DNA of 64,000 nt from Streptomyces sp. NBC_01235 (GTDB taxonomy: Bacteria > Actinomycetota > Actinomycetes > Streptomycetales > Streptomycetaceae): the NCBI RefSeq assembly GCF_035989285.1, contig NZ_CP108513.1, positions 10,416,001-10,480,000 on the forward strand, written 5' to 3'. Positions 53,369 through 62,180 of the stretch are shown here, piece by piece (within the stretch, counting starts at the first letter, position 1; each line of letters begins with the position of its first letter). The translations under genes and the position numbers were made by a program. Under the pieces are notes generated by a model. It saw only the letters and a program-made list of their open reading frames with translations. It did no database searches and was not told where the DNA came from.

Positions 53369-54922
53369 ATGTCCGTGCACGACGCTCCCGACACGTCCGT
53401 GGAGGCGGGTCACCCCTACGAGGCGGAACCCCTGGTCCGCATCCGCGGGCTCGTCAAGCGGTTCGGTGGGACCCTCGCGCTGGCCGGGGTCGACCTCGAC
53501 GTCCACGCCGGCCGGGTCCTTGCCCTCCTCGGGCCCAACGGTGCCGGAAAGTCCACGCTCATCAAGGTGCTCGCCGGTGTCCACCACGCCGACGCGGGAC
53601 AGATCACGGTCGACGGGCACCCGCTCGGAAGTCATGCCGCCTCCCGCACCATGTCCTTCATCCATCAGGACCTCGGTCTGGTGGAGTGGATGACGGTCGC
53701 CGAGAACATCGCCCTCAGCACCGGGTATCCGCGCCGCGCCGGGCTCATCTCCTGGCGGCTGACCCGCGAGGGCTGCGTCGACGCCCTGCGGATCGTCGCC
53801 GGACATCTGGACCCCGACACGCCGATCGCCGGCCTCGCCTCCGCCGAGCGTTCGCTGGTCGCGATCGCCAGAGCCCTCGCGGCACGCGCGAAGCTCATCG
53901 TTCTCGACGAGCCGACCGCCCGCCTCCCGGCCGCGGACTGCGCCCAGCTGTTCCGCGTCCTGCACGCCCTGCGCGACCTGGGGCACGGCATCCTCTACGT
54001 CAGCCACCGTCTGGACGAGGTGTACGAGGTCGCCGACAGCTTCGCCGTGCTGCGCGACGGCCGCCTCGTCAGCCACGGCGCACTGGCAGCCCACAGTCCC
54101 GCCCGTCTGGTGCACGACATCGTCGGCGAGGAGCTGACCGCCCACCGTCCCGCCACGGCTCCGGCCGACGGGGCGGCCGTCCTGACCCTGGACGGTGTAC
54201 GGACCACCGGCGCGGGCCCGGTCAGCCTGGAACTCCGGGCCGGGGAAGTCCTGGGCCTGGTCGGTCTCACGGGCGCCGGGCACACCGAACTGGGCCGGGC
54301 CCTCGCGGGTTCCCGCCCCCTTCTCGACGGGCGGGCCCTTCTCCACGGCCGGCCGTACCGCCCTCGCACGGTCGCCGACGCCGTCGGACTCGGTGTCGGC
54401 CTCGTGCCCGGCGACAGACTGCGGGAGGGCTGTCTCGCCGAGCTGTCCGTGCGGGAGAACCTCCTGGCCAATCCCCGCGCGGGAGGCCGGTCGGCGCCGC
54501 GCTGGATCAGCCCCCGCCGCGAACGCGCCGAGACCGCCACCCTGATCGAACGGTTCGCGGTGCGTCCCCGAGACAGCGAGGCCCCCATCGCCGTCCTCTC
54601 CGGAGGCAACCAGCAGAAAGTCATGATCGGCCGCTGGCTCCGGACGGGCCTGAGCCTGCTGATCCTCGAGGAGCCGACCGCGAGCGTCGACGTGGGCGCC
54701 AAGGCCGCGATCCACCGCCTGCTCGACCAGGCGCTGGCCGAAGGTCTCGCGGTTCTGCTCATCTCCACCGACTTCGAGGAGGTCGCGGGTGTCTGCCGGC
54801 GCGCCCTCGTCTTCGTCCGCGGGACCGTGACGGCCGAGCTGAGCGGCGCGGACCTCACGGCAGCCGAGCTGACCCGGGCCGCGTCCGCCATGCCCCCCTC
54901 CGGAACCGGGACGAACCCATGA
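53369..54922 (+). CDS. ribose/simple-sugar-type ABC transporter ATPase (two NBDs)
   Basis: A 517-residue tandem ATPase of the RbsA/MglA type. First NBD: Walker A LLGPNGAGKSTLIKVL, Walker B LIVLDEPTARLP, switch LYVSHRLDEV, but the signature is GLASAERSLVAIARAL instead of LSGGQ-like. Second NBD: a degenerate Walker A (GLTGAGHTELGRAL, no Lys), a good signature VLSGGNQQKVMIGRWL and Walker B LLILEEPTASVD (EEPT for DEPT). A lost second Walker A is normal for this family. Overlaps the permease start (ATGA). Confidence 0.9.
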   Translation: MSVHDAPDTSVEAGHPYEAEPLVRIRGLVKRFGGTLALAGVDLDVHAGRVLALLGPNGAGKSTLIKVLAGVHHADAGQITVDGHPLGSHAASRTMSFIHQDLGLVEWMTVAENIALSTGYPRRAGLISWRLTREGCVDALRIVAGHLDPDTPIAGLASAERSLVAIARALAARAKLIVLDEPTARLPAADCAQLFRVLHALRDLGHGILYVSHRLDEVYEVADSFAVLRDGRLVSHGALAAHSPARLVHDIVGEELTAHRPATAPADGAAVLTLDGVRTTGAGPVSLELRAGEVLGLVGLTGAGHTELGRALAGSRPLLDGRALLHGRPYRPRTVADAVGLGVGLVPGDRLREGCLAELSVRENLLANPRAGGRSAPRWISPRRERAETATLIERFAVRPRDSEAPIAVLSGGNQQKVMIGRWLRTGLSLLILEEPTASVDVGAKAAIHRLLDQALAEGLAVLLISTDFEEVAGVCRRALVFVRGTVTAELSGADLTAAELTRAASAMPPSGTGTNP

Positions 54923-56022
54923 CCGCCCCGTCCTCCCCCTCCTCACCCCGGGGACGACCGCGTCGACCGAGCCGACCGAGCCGACCGGGCGGACACCTCA
55001 TCGGCTCCTACGGACTGCTCGCCCTCACGGCCCTGCTCTTCCTGATCTTCTCCCTCGCCCTGCCCCGCACCTTCCCCACGCTGGACACCGTCGACTCCAT
55101 CCTGTCCAACCAGGCGATCCCGGCCGTCCTCGCGCTCGCCGCCATGGTCCCCATCGTGACCGGCGCGTTCGACCTCTCCATCGGCTACGGCCTCGGCCTG
55201 GCACACGTCACGGTGCTGCACCTCGTCGTGAGCGACGGATGGCCCTGGCCGCTCGCCTGCCTCGCGGTGATCGTCGGAGGGGCCCTCGTGGGCGTCCTCA
55301 ACGGTGTCATCGTCGTGTTCGGCCGGATCGACTCCTTCATCGCCACCCTCGGGACCGGCAGCATGATGTACGCCGTGACCGGCTGGATCACCGGCGGCGG
55401 CCGGATCGTCCCCGGCCCGCAGGGCCTTCCGGCCGCGTTCACCGACCTCTACGACTCCACGTTCCTCGGCCTTCCGGTCCCCGCCTTCTACGTGCTCGCC
55501 CTCACGGTCGTCCTCTGGCTGGTGCTGGAGCGGCTGCCGCTCGGCCGGTGCCTCTACGTCGTCGGCTCCAACCCGCGTGCGGCCGACCTCGTCGGCATCC
55601 CGACCCGCAGATACACCGTGTACGCGTTCGCCGCGTCGGGGCTGATCGTCGGATTCGCCGGTGTACTGCTCGCGGCACAGCAGCAGATCGGCAATCCGAG
55701 CGTCGGCCTGGACTACCTGCTGCCCGCCTTCGTCGGCGCCCTCCTCGGCTCCACGGCGATCAAACCCGGCCGGCCCAACGCCATCGGCACCGTCGTGGCG
55801 GTCGCGGTCCTCGCCGTCGGCCTCACCGGCATCGGCCAGCTCGGCGCCGACTTCTGGACGGTCCCGCTGTTCTACGGGGGCACCCTGCTCATCGCCGTCG
55901 GTCTGGCCGGATACGCCGCCCGCCGCCGACTGCGCAGCGGCGTCGTCGCGGCCCGCGCCGCGCCCGCCGGGCCGCCGTCCGCCCCGACCCAGGACGGGGG
56001 TTCGGCAGGCGTCACTCCCTGA
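54919..56022 (+). CDS. ribose/simple-sugar-type ABC transporter permease
   Basis: A 367-residue protein with an Arg/Pro/Ser-rich N-terminus and about nine hydrophobic segments. RbsC-family loops are seen: VPIVTGAFDLSIGYGLGLAH, GRIDSFIATLGTGSMMYAV, LYVVGSNPRAADLVGIPTRR, AFVGALLGSTAIKPGRPNAI. It forms the membrane channel with the tandem ATPase. Confidence 0.9.
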   Translation: MTAPSSPSSPRGRPRRPSRPSRPGGHLIGSYGLLALTALLFLIFSLALPRTFPTLDTVDSILSNQAIPAVLALAAMVPIVTGAFDLSIGYGLGLAHVTVLHLVVSDGWPWPLACLAVIVGGALVGVLNGVIVVFGRIDSFIATLGTGSMMYAVTGWITGGGRIVPGPQGLPAAFTDLYDSTFLGLPVPAFYVLALTVVLWLVLERLPLGRCLYVVGSNPRAADLVGIPTRRYTVYAFAASGLIVGFAGVLLAAQQQIGNPSVGLDYLLPAFVGALLGSTAIKPGRPNAIGTVVAVAVLAVGLTGIGQLGADFWTVPLFYGGTLLIAVGLAGYAARRRLRSGVVAARAAPAGPPSAPTQDGGSAGVTP

Positions 56023-56089
56023 CCCACACCGCGGGCAGCACCTGTGTCCAGGCCGCATCCTTCCGCCCGTTCCCACGCGAGGAGTTCCC

Positions 56090-57253
56090 TTGTACGGCAA
56101 CCGCAGAGCCATCCCCGGCGTCTTCACGGCCCGGCTCGCCTCCTGCGCCCTGCTGGCAGCGGCAACCGTCCTCGTCGGCTGCGAACGCGGCTCGTCGCGC
56201 GGCCCGGGGGAGTCCACCACGGGCCCGAGCGGCTGCCCCGCCGTCCAGGCCAGGGCCGAGACCGCCGTCGCGAAGGCGGAGGAGACCGACGTCTCCTGGG
56301 ACGGCCCGACCAACGGCCCCGGCGCGGTGTCGGGCAAGACCATCGTCTACGTCGCCCAGACCATGACCAATCCCGGGGTCGCGGGCGCCGCGAACGGGGT
56401 GCGGGAAGCCGCGCGCGTCATCGGATGGAACATCCGGGTGATCGACGGCGGGGGCAGTCCCACCGGCATCCAGGCGGCGATGAGCGAGGCCGTGGCCCTC
56501 AAGCCCTCGGGCATCGTCATCGGCGGCTTCGACCCCAACTCGACGTCACGGCAGGTCGCGCGGGCCAACAAGGAACACATCCCCCTCATCGGCTGGCACG
56601 CGGTCGCCGCGCCCGGCCCCAGCCGACGGCCCGAGCTCTTCACCAACGTCACCACCCGCGTCGAGGACGTGGCCGCAATCAGCGCGCAGTGGATCATCTC
56701 GCACTCCAACGGCCACGCCGGGGTCGTGCTCATCACCGACTCCTCGATCCCCTTCGCCAGGAACAAGTCCGAGCTGATCAGGAAGGCGCTCGCCACCTGT
56801 CGGGGCGTCGAGCTGCTCGCCTACGAGAACATCCCCATTCCGGACGCGAGCAGCCGCACCCCTCGGGAGATCTCCTCCCTCCTCGCCCGGTTCCACCACC
56901 GGTGGACCCACTCCGTCGCCATCAACGACCTGTACTTCGCCGACGCGGCCCCCGCCTTCCGCGCGGCCGGCGAGAACGGTTCCGGCCCGCCCTTCAACAT
57001 CGGCGCGGGCGACGGCGACCCCTCCGCCTTCCAGCGCGTCAACAACAGGCAGTACCAAGCCGCCACCGTGCCCGAGCCGCTGTCCCTGCAGGGCTGGCAG
57101 ATCGTCGACGAGTTCAACCGCGCTTTCGCAAGCCGTCCCGCCAGCGGGTATGTGGCCCCCGTCCACATCGCCACGGCCCGCAACAGCGCCGGTGCCACGA
57201 CCTGGGACCCGTCGGGCTACCGGGAGGCGTACCGGAAGATCTGGGGCAAGTGA
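56090..57253 (+). CDS. ribose/simple-sugar-type ABC transporter substrate-binding lipoprotein
   Basis: A 387-residue protein starting at a TTG (56090), with GAGGAG 6-7 bp upstream. Lipobox TVLVGCERG (Cys about 27), then a type-I periplasmic-binding fold (IVYVAQTMTNPGVAGAANGV, GSPTGIQAAMSEAVALKPSG, IVIGGFDPNSTSRQVARANK, GHAGVVLITDSSIPFARNKS, WQIVDEFNRAFASRPASGYV). The fold is of the sugar/autoinducer-2 type, but the ligand is unknown. Last gene of the three-gene operon. Confidence 0.88.
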   Translation: MYGNRRAIPGVFTARLASCALLAAATVLVGCERGSSRGPGESTTGPSGCPAVQARAETAVAKAEETDVSWDGPTNGPGAVSGKTIVYVAQTMTNPGVAGAANGVREAARVIGWNIRVIDGGGSPTGIQAAMSEAVALKPSGIVIGGFDPNSTSRQVARANKEHIPLIGWHAVAAPGPSRRPELFTNVTTRVEDVAAISAQWIISHSNGHAGVVLITDSSIPFARNKSELIRKALATCRGVELLAYENIPIPDASSRTPREISSLLARFHHRWTHSVAINDLYFADAAPAFRAAGENGSGPPFNIGAGDGDPSAFQRVNNRQYQAATVPEPLSLQGWQIVDEFNRAFASRPASGYVAPVHIATARNSAGATTWDPSGYREAYRKIWGK

Positions 57254-57529
57254 CGGCGGCGTCGGGGACCTGGCCGACGTGGGCCCGTGGCGGTCGGCGT
57301 GCCCGACCCCGTGCGGTGGCGCGCCCCGCAGCGGAGCGCCGGTGGTGGTGAGGTTGTGGGGTGGCTGCGCAGAGCCGAGGGCCGGTGAACTCTCCTCTCT
57401 TACGCAGTACGAGTGAATGAGCCGGTTGTTCCGTTCGGGGCCGGTGGCGAGTCTTTTACGGTCTCTGAATGGATCCGCAGGCCGGAGGGGAGGGCCTGCG
57501 GGCGGGGGACCGGTGGAAAGGCGCACCTG

Positions 57530-58561
57530 ATGTCGGGATTGGGGAAGTCGCCGGACGCGCTCAGGGGCCGGGAGGGCCGCTGTCGTCGGACCGGGGCGTG
57601 GGCCTGGGGCGCGGTGGGCGTGGCGTGTCTCGTCGGAACAGCGCTGACTTTCAGCGGGCCGTGGGAGGCCGGGAGCGCGGTGGCGCGAATGGTGGCCTTC
57701 GGGCCGTCCACCGGTTGCTGGGGGCTGACGGTCTCCTTGATGCTTCGTGCATGGGGGTCGAGCGGACGGGTGCGGACGCGTCTGTTGCTGTTGGGGGGTT
57801 CTGCGGCGGCCGGGGGTGTGTACCGGGGGGCGGCCAACGTGCTGTCGGCCTACTCTCCGGCTTCGGGACAGGACGCGCGATCGTTGCTCGTTTCGGTGGT
57901 GGTCACCGGAGTGACGCTGACGGTCGGCCTGGGGGTGGCCGGTCTGGTGGTCGCGGCCGACGCCGGCACGGGTCGGCACGTGGTGCTGCGGCGTGTGCTT
58001 GACGGGGTCGTCATCGCCGGAGCCGTGTTCATGACGGGATGGGTACTGCTGCGGGGGGCCGGTGACGGCTGGCGGCTGGGGACGGGGATGGTCGGTGTCC
58101 TGTGGACCGCGGAAGTCGTGTTCCTCAGTTTTCTGTTCGCCCTGCGCCGTCTCGTACGGAGCGACCAGTCGGCCACGTTGTGGGTCGGGATCGCCGGGCT
58201 GTCCCTCACACTGGTCGGCGACACCCTGCGACTGTGGACGGTCGGCCCCCACGGCCCCGAGGTGATGTCCTGTCAGCTGGTCGACGCCTTCGACACCGTG
58301 GGACTGCTGGTGGTCGCTGTCGGCCCTTGGGTGCCCGGCGGGGCGAGCGTCCTGGACACTGCCCCGCCGGCGTTGCGATGGGGGATAGAGGGCGCGGCGG
58401 CGTTCATTCCCCTGACGGTCTGCACGGTCACGGCGCTGGGATATGTGTTGGCTCCTCCTGCCCGTGACCCGGTGCCCCTGCTGGTCGGCGCGACCGCACT
58501 GCTGAGCCTCTGGGCGCGCCAGACGTTCCTGCCGAGCGAGAACACCAGAAACGACGACTGA
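57530..58561 (+). CDS. multi-spanning membrane protein resembling the sensor half of a GGDEF/EAL protein
   Basis: A 343-residue protein with about nine transmembrane helices (AWAWGAVGVACLVGTALTF, RVLDGVVIAGAVFMTGWVLL, VVFLSFLFALRRLVRSDQSA, LWVGIAGLSLTLVGDTLRLW, LTVCTVTALGYVLAPPA). The last helix ends in WARQTFLPSENTRNDD, the point where related streptomycete proteins go on into a signalling helix and a GGDEF domain. Here it stops. It may be a stand-alone sensor or a truncated gene. ATG 57530 has GGAAAGG upstream; the same frame is open from 57413. Confidence 0.6.
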   Translation: MSGLGKSPDALRGREGRCRRTGAWAWGAVGVACLVGTALTFSGPWEAGSAVARMVAFGPSTGCWGLTVSLMLRAWGSSGRVRTRLLLLGGSAAAGGVYRGAANVLSAYSPASGQDARSLLVSVVVTGVTLTVGLGVAGLVVAADAGTGRHVVLRRVLDGVVIAGAVFMTGWVLLRGAGDGWRLGTGMVGVLWTAEVVFLSFLFALRRLVRSDQSATLWVGIAGLSLTLVGDTLRLWTVGPHGPEVMSCQLVDAFDTVGLLVVAVGPWVPGGASVLDTAPPALRWGIEGAAAFIPLTVCTVTALGYVLAPPARDPVPLLVGATALLSLWARQTFLPSENTRNDD

Positions 58562-58691
58562 GTTCTCCTGAGCGGTGCGGCGCGGTCTCACCTCCGACGG
58601 CAGGGGTGATGCGGCGAGGCCGGGGTAGACGGGACTGCACACAGGCCTTGCTGCACCGGCCTCGTTCATCGACCGATCCAGGAGGGCAGTC

Positions 58692-58838
58692 GTGCCAGGG
58701 ATGTTGGAGAAGATCAAGCGGTTCAGCAGGAGCCCGCAGGGACAGCGCACCATGGAGCAGGTCCGCCGCGCCTCGGCCGACCCGCGGCGCCGGGCCCAGG
58801 TCCAGCGCCTGCTCGGCAGGCTGCGTGGGCGGCGCTGA
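58692..58838 (+). CDS. small basic protein (48 residues)
   Basis: GTG start with GGAGGG 5-10 bp upstream. The product is MPGMLEKIKRFSRSPQGQRT, then MEQVRRASADPRRRAQVQRL and a basic tail: two amphipathic helices, strongly positive. This kind of small 'KIKRF..SPQG..' protein is recurrent in streptomycetes. Function unknown; nucleic-acid binding is possible. Confidence 0.65.
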   Translation: MPGMLEKIKRFSRSPQGQRTMEQVRRASADPRRRAQVQRLLGRLRGRR

Positions 58839-58854
58839 CCCGAGGGGCCGTTGT

Positions 58855-59088
58855 CCGGCGCAGAAGGCGTTCCGCGAGGTCGCCCGGCACCCGAACGCGA
58901 CGGCCCGGGCTCCTGCTCGCCTGCTTGGCGGACAAACAGGCGAGGCCCATGGCCGGCGGCCACCCGGCCCTCCCGCCGCCGGTCATCGTGAGCTGCTCAC
59001 CGACGCCGACCAGCAGGTGGTGGAAGCGGCGGCCGCCAACCCGTCGCTGCCGCCTGCCGTGATGTCTGATCTCGTGCCCCAGCTGTGA
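58855..59088 (+). pseudogene. leucine-rich repeat variant (LRV) protein remnant
   Basis: Three reading frames give successive parts of one repeat protein: FREVARHPNATARA, then (shifted) LLACLADKQARPMAGGHPAL, then (shifted back) ELLTDADQQVVEAAAANPSL and PPAVMSDLVPQL before TGA at 59086. The HPN/NPSLPP spacing is that of LRV repeats. At least two frameshifts and no start: a decayed 3' end. Confidence 0.65.
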
Positions 59089-59183
59089 GTACCTGCCCGC
59101 CGAGGGAAACGCCCAGCCCCGCCGACTCGAGGGCCGAACCTCCACCTGGATCGAGGCACGTCACCCTGTGGCCACTGTGCGGT

Positions 59184-59225
59184 CGTGGGTGTTCCAGGCA
59201 GTTCCCACCGCCTGGAACACCCACG
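59184..59225. terminator. strong hairpin terminator behind the ECF41 operon
   Basis: A perfect 16-bp stem CGTGGGTGTTCCAGGC / GCCTGGAACACCCACG with a 10-nt loop. It lies 20 bp downstream of the sigma-factor stop (59245, minus strand). No U tract. Confidence 0.8.
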
Positions 59226-59244
59226 GCTCGGCGCGGTCGCGCTC

Positions 59245-60096
59245 CTACCTGGCGAGCCGGGCCGGCTCCTCCAGCCGCGTCAGTTTCTGAGGATTCGCCA
59301 CCGCATGGATCCGGGTGACCCGCCCGTTCTCCACCACCAGGCTCACCGCGGCCAGTTGGCCGGCGACCTCGATCCGGCCCGCCGGCGCGCCATTGAGCCA
59401 CACGGCCGACACCACCCGGCCGGGGCGCGCGAGCAACGTCGCCACGAGTTCAGCCCCGTGGACGGGAGCCCGGGCGGCGTCCGCGAGACCGCCGCCGTCG
59501 GCGACCAGGACCACGTCCGGCGCCAGTACCTCCATCAGCTCCTGCACCTGCCCGGTGCGCAACGCGGCCAGGAACCGCTCCACCACCGTCTGCTGCTCCG
59601 ACCGGCTCACCCGCACCCGGGGCCGCCGGGCCGCCACGTGTTCGCGTGCCCGCCGCGCGATCTGTCGCACCGAGGCCGCGGACTTCCCGACGGCCTCGCC
59701 GATCTCGCCGTAGGGCATCTCGAAGACCTCGCGGAGCACGAACACCGCCCGCTCCGTGGGCCCGAGGGTTTCCAGCACGGTCAGCAGCGCGATCGAGACG
59801 CTGTCCGCGAGTTCGACGTCCTCGGCGACATCGGGGCTGGTCAGCAAGGGTTCCGGCAGCCACTCGCCGACATAGTCCTCGCGGCTGCGCGCCAACGTCC
59901 GCAGCCGGTTGAGCGCCTGTCGTGTGACGATCCGTACCAGGTAGGCCCGCGGGTCACGCACCTGGGAACGGTCGACGTCGGCCCACCGCAGCCAGGACTC
60001 CTGCAGCACGTCCTCCGCGTCAACCCCCGAGCCGAGCATCTCGTAGGCGACCGTGAACAGCAGACTGCGATGGACGACGAAGGGGTCGTCGATCAT
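59245..60096 (-). CDS. ECF41-group sigma factor (SigJ-like)
   Basis: A 283-residue protein. Sigma region 2 (FVVHRSLLFTVAYEMLGSGV, DAEDVLQESWLRW) and region 4 (YGEIGEAVGKSAASVRQIAR) are joined by the ECF41 linker YVGEWLPEPLL. A C-terminal SnoaL-like domain (~175-283) carries DGGG and NPQKL (family: NPDKL). In ECF41 factors this extension replaces an anti-sigma factor and tunes activity. It overlaps the upstream AhpD-like gene (ATGA), the fixed ECF41 partner. Confidence 0.93.
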   Translation of the reverse strand: MIDDPFVVHRSLLFTVAYEMLGSGVDAEDVLQESWLRWADVDRSQVRDPRAYLVRIVTRQALNRLRTLARSREDYVGEWLPEPLLTSPDVAEDVELADSVSIALLTVLETLGPTERAVFVLREVFEMPYGEIGEAVGKSAASVRQIARRAREHVAARRPRVRVSRSEQQTVVERFLAALRTGQVQELMEVLAPDVVLVADGGGLADAARAPVHGAELVATLLARPGRVVSAVWLNGAPAGRIEVAGQLAAVSLVVENGRVTRIHAVANPQKLTRLEEPARLAR

Positions 60097-60671
60097 GCCG
60101 TCGACGCCACGTCGGACGTCCCGGGACGCCCGGCCAGCGGAATCTCGCAGGCTTCGGAGAAGCCCTGCGACGAGACGCCGTTCGCCACGTTGGCCCTGGT
60201 CGCCAGGTTGACATAGGCGATGTACGCGGTGAGCTCGACCATCGCCGCCGGGCCGAGCCGTTCGAGCAGGCTCGCGTACTGGTCATCGGTGACGGTCGGC
60301 GGCGTGTTCGTCATAGCCTCGGCGTACCCCATCACGTCCCGCTCCAGCAAGGTGAACACCTCCGAATCCCGCCAGCGCGGCACCTGGCTCGCCTTGACCA
60401 GGTTCAGGTTCTCGTTCTGCGCGTGGAAGTAGCCGACGTCGAGGCACCAGCTACAGCCGACCTGTGCCGCGACGGCCATGTGGGCGAACGACTTGAGACT
60501 CGGGTCGGCCGCATTCCACGCGCCCACCTTGCCGCCGAACTCCAAGTTGTCCTGGGCGACCCCGGGGCTGTGCCACAGCACCTCGACGTTCTCGGGCACG
60601 GCACCGAGCTGCTTGATCATGTCGTCCTCGAGCTCGGCGGGGAGCTCGGCCTTCGGGAGACGTAGCGCCAC
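60093..60671 (-). CDS. carboxymuconolactone decarboxylase/AhpD-like partner of ECF41
   Basis: A 192-residue helical protein: VALRLPKAELPAELEDDMIK, VGCSWCLDVGYFHAQN (CxxC and His), ELTAYIAYVNLATRANVANG. ECF41 genes are nearly always next to such a gene, and the sigma factor transcribes it. The GTG at 60671 is chosen: AAGGAG lies 6 bp upstream, and the candidate sigma promoter at 60723-60749 then leaves a short leader. The earlier ATG at 60719 would lie only 3 bp from that -10. Confidence 0.87.
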   Translation of the reverse strand: MALRLPKAELPAELEDDMIKQLGAVPENVEVLWHSPGVAQDNLEFGGKVGAWNAADPSLKSFAHMAVAAQVGCSWCLDVGYFHAQNENLNLVKASQVPRWRDSEVFTLLERDVMGYAEAMTNTPPTVTDDQYASLLERLGPAAMVELTAYIAYVNLATRANVANGVSSQGFSEACEIPLAGRPGTSDVASTA

Positions 60672-60722
60672 GGTGTTCTCCTTGTAGGTGGTCCTGTTCG
60701 GCTGTTCGCCTGTTGCCATGAA

Positions 60723-60749
60723 GACACCGCCGACCCCTCGAATGTGACA
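60723..60749 (-). promoter_or_regulatory. candidate ECF41-dependent promoter (autoregulation)
   Basis: Minus strand: TGTCACA (60743-60749), 16 bp, TGTC (60723-60726). ECF41 promoters have a TGTCACA -35 and a CGTC-like -10. It stands directly upstream of the AhpD-like/sigma operon. Confidence 0.6.
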
Positions 60750-61357
60750 CCGGCGTGGGGCAGCGATCCGGGCGACCTGTTTCCGGCCAGGCGTCACGTG
60801 GAGCCGGCGCCGCAAGCGGCGGCCGCGTCTTCGCCCCCGATGGGCGCGTTCCAGGGTGAGCGGATGGTCGAGCACGATGGGAGAAGGGCGTGGCGAGGTG
60901 ACTGGCCACCGGAGTGGGGTACTTGCCGTCCACGTTGATGTGATCGCGGCCGACGACGTGCTCCTCGACGTCCTCGCCGTGGTCACCGCCACCGGTCTGT
61001 CCGCCCCTGGGACAGGCGCGGCCCGGGCAGACCGTCCGCTTCCGCCACCGCGCCCTTGACCGGGCGTCACCGCCCACCGTGCTCAGCGAGGCGCCGTCGA
61101 CGCGCTGCGAACCCGCGTCCGCACGGCCTTCGACACCCTGCGCGTCCCCGCTCCCGCCGGCTGTCGACCGCGCGCCCGCCCGACTGTCCCCTCGCCCTGC
61201 CCGCACGGAGCCGAACACCCTTCGTCCCACGCCTGCTCCACGACAGGAGACACCATGAGTACCGTGGTCGCTCAGCCAGTCACCGGCACGGTCGACCCCT
61301 GTCCCGGCCCCTCGGGCAGCGGCTCGGCGGCGGTGAGTTGTCGCGGACGACCTGCGA
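60750..61357. other. 608-bp stretch without a recognised gene
   Basis: One small ORF at 61255-61401 (+) begins with ATG after an ACAGGAGACACC ribosome site and encodes ~48 residues (MSTVVAQPVTGTVDPCPGPS..), but it runs antisense into the end of the SDR gene and ends in low-quality sequence; it may be the start of a truncated gene. A reading with VDALRTRVRTAFDTLRV near 61095-61160 also looks once-coding. Probably decayed sequence. Confidence 0.4.
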
Positions 61358-62122
61358 TCAGGGGCGCGGCCCGAGGAACAGGCCACCGCTGGCGTCGATG
61401 ACCTGCCCGGTGATCCAGCGTGCCGCGTCGGAGGCGAGGAACGCGACCACGTCGGCGACGTCGTCGGGCCGGCCCAGCCGATCGAGCGCCGTCGTCGCGG
61501 CGATGAGGTCGGCCAGGCCCGGTGCTTCGAAGAACGCTCCGTTGGCCGCCGTCCGCGTGGCGCCGGGAGCGACCGCGTTCACCGTGATTCCTCGGACCCC
61601 GAGCTCGTTGGCCAAGGTCATGCTCATCGTCTCGACCGCGCCCTTCGTCATGGCGAAGGAGGTCTGGGCGGGGTTGGCCATCCGGGTCGCCACGGACGAG
61701 ATCGTGACGATGCGGCCGCCGTCGCGGAGCAGCGGCAGCGCTCGCTGGATGATGAAATACGGCGCTCGCACGTTCACCGCGAAGAGGTGGTCGAACTCCT
61801 TGCGCGTCGTGACTCCGAGCGGGCCGGCGGGCACGGCTGCCGCGTTGTTGACGAGGATGTCGAGCGGCCGCCCGGCCAGACCGGCCTCGGCTCCCGCGAA
61901 GAGCGTCTCGACGTCGTCGTCCACGCCCAGCCGCGCTCCCACGGCGAGCGCGGTTCCCCCCGCCCGCTCGATCGCCTCGACCGTCGCCGTCGCACCGGCC
62001 TCGTCCGTGCCGAAATGGACGATGACCACTGCACCCCGTGCCGCAAGCCGGACCGCGATCGCCTGCCCGATGCCGCGCGACGCCCCGGTCACGAGAGCCG
62101 TCCTGCCGGCCAGATCACTCAT
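61358..62122 (-). CDS. SDR-family oxidoreductase with Phe in place of the catalytic Tyr
   Basis: A 254-residue short-chain dehydrogenase: ALVTGASRGIGQAIAVRLA (TGxxxGIG), ILVNNAAAVPAG (NNA), IVTISSVATRM (Ser), then QTSFAMTKGAVETMSM, where YxxxK would be expected, and VNAVAPGATRT. The Lys is kept but the Tyr reads Phe. The enzyme may be changed or inactive, or use another residue. GGGGGAT ribosome site before ATG 62122. Divergent from a TetR gene with shared operators. Confidence 0.87.
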   Translation of the reverse strand: MSDLAGRTALVTGASRGIGQAIAVRLAARGAVVIVHFGTDEAGATATVEAIERAGGTALAVGARLGVDDDVETLFAGAEAGLAGRPLDILVNNAAAVPAGPLGVTTRKEFDHLFAVNVRAPYFIIQRALPLLRDGGRIVTISSVATRMANPAQTSFAMTKGAVETMSMTLANELGVRGITVNAVAPGATRTAANGAFFEAPGLADLIAATTALDRLGRPDDVADVVAFLASDAARWITGQVIDASGGLFLGPRP

Positions 62123-62147
62123 GCCACATCCCCCGTATTGTGAGTGA

Positions 62148-62180
62148 CTACCAATCTGGTAGTCACTACCACTCCGGTAG
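62148..62180. promoter_or_regulatory. two identical-spacing operators for the TetR regulator
   Basis: CTACC-N5-GGTAG occurs twice: 62148-62162 and 62166-62180. The first lies inside a longer perfect dyad, AGTGACTACCA / TGGTAGTCACT (62143-62167, 3-nt spacer). The second overlaps TAGGGT (62178-62183), a -10 element 7 nt before the TetR ATG. Both divergent genes can be controlled from here. Confidence 0.8.

Noticed and set aside
57413..57529. Longer start (57413) for the membrane protein
   Set aside because: The extra 39 residues are Gly/Arg-rich and without hydrophobic character; ATG 57530 has a ribosome site.
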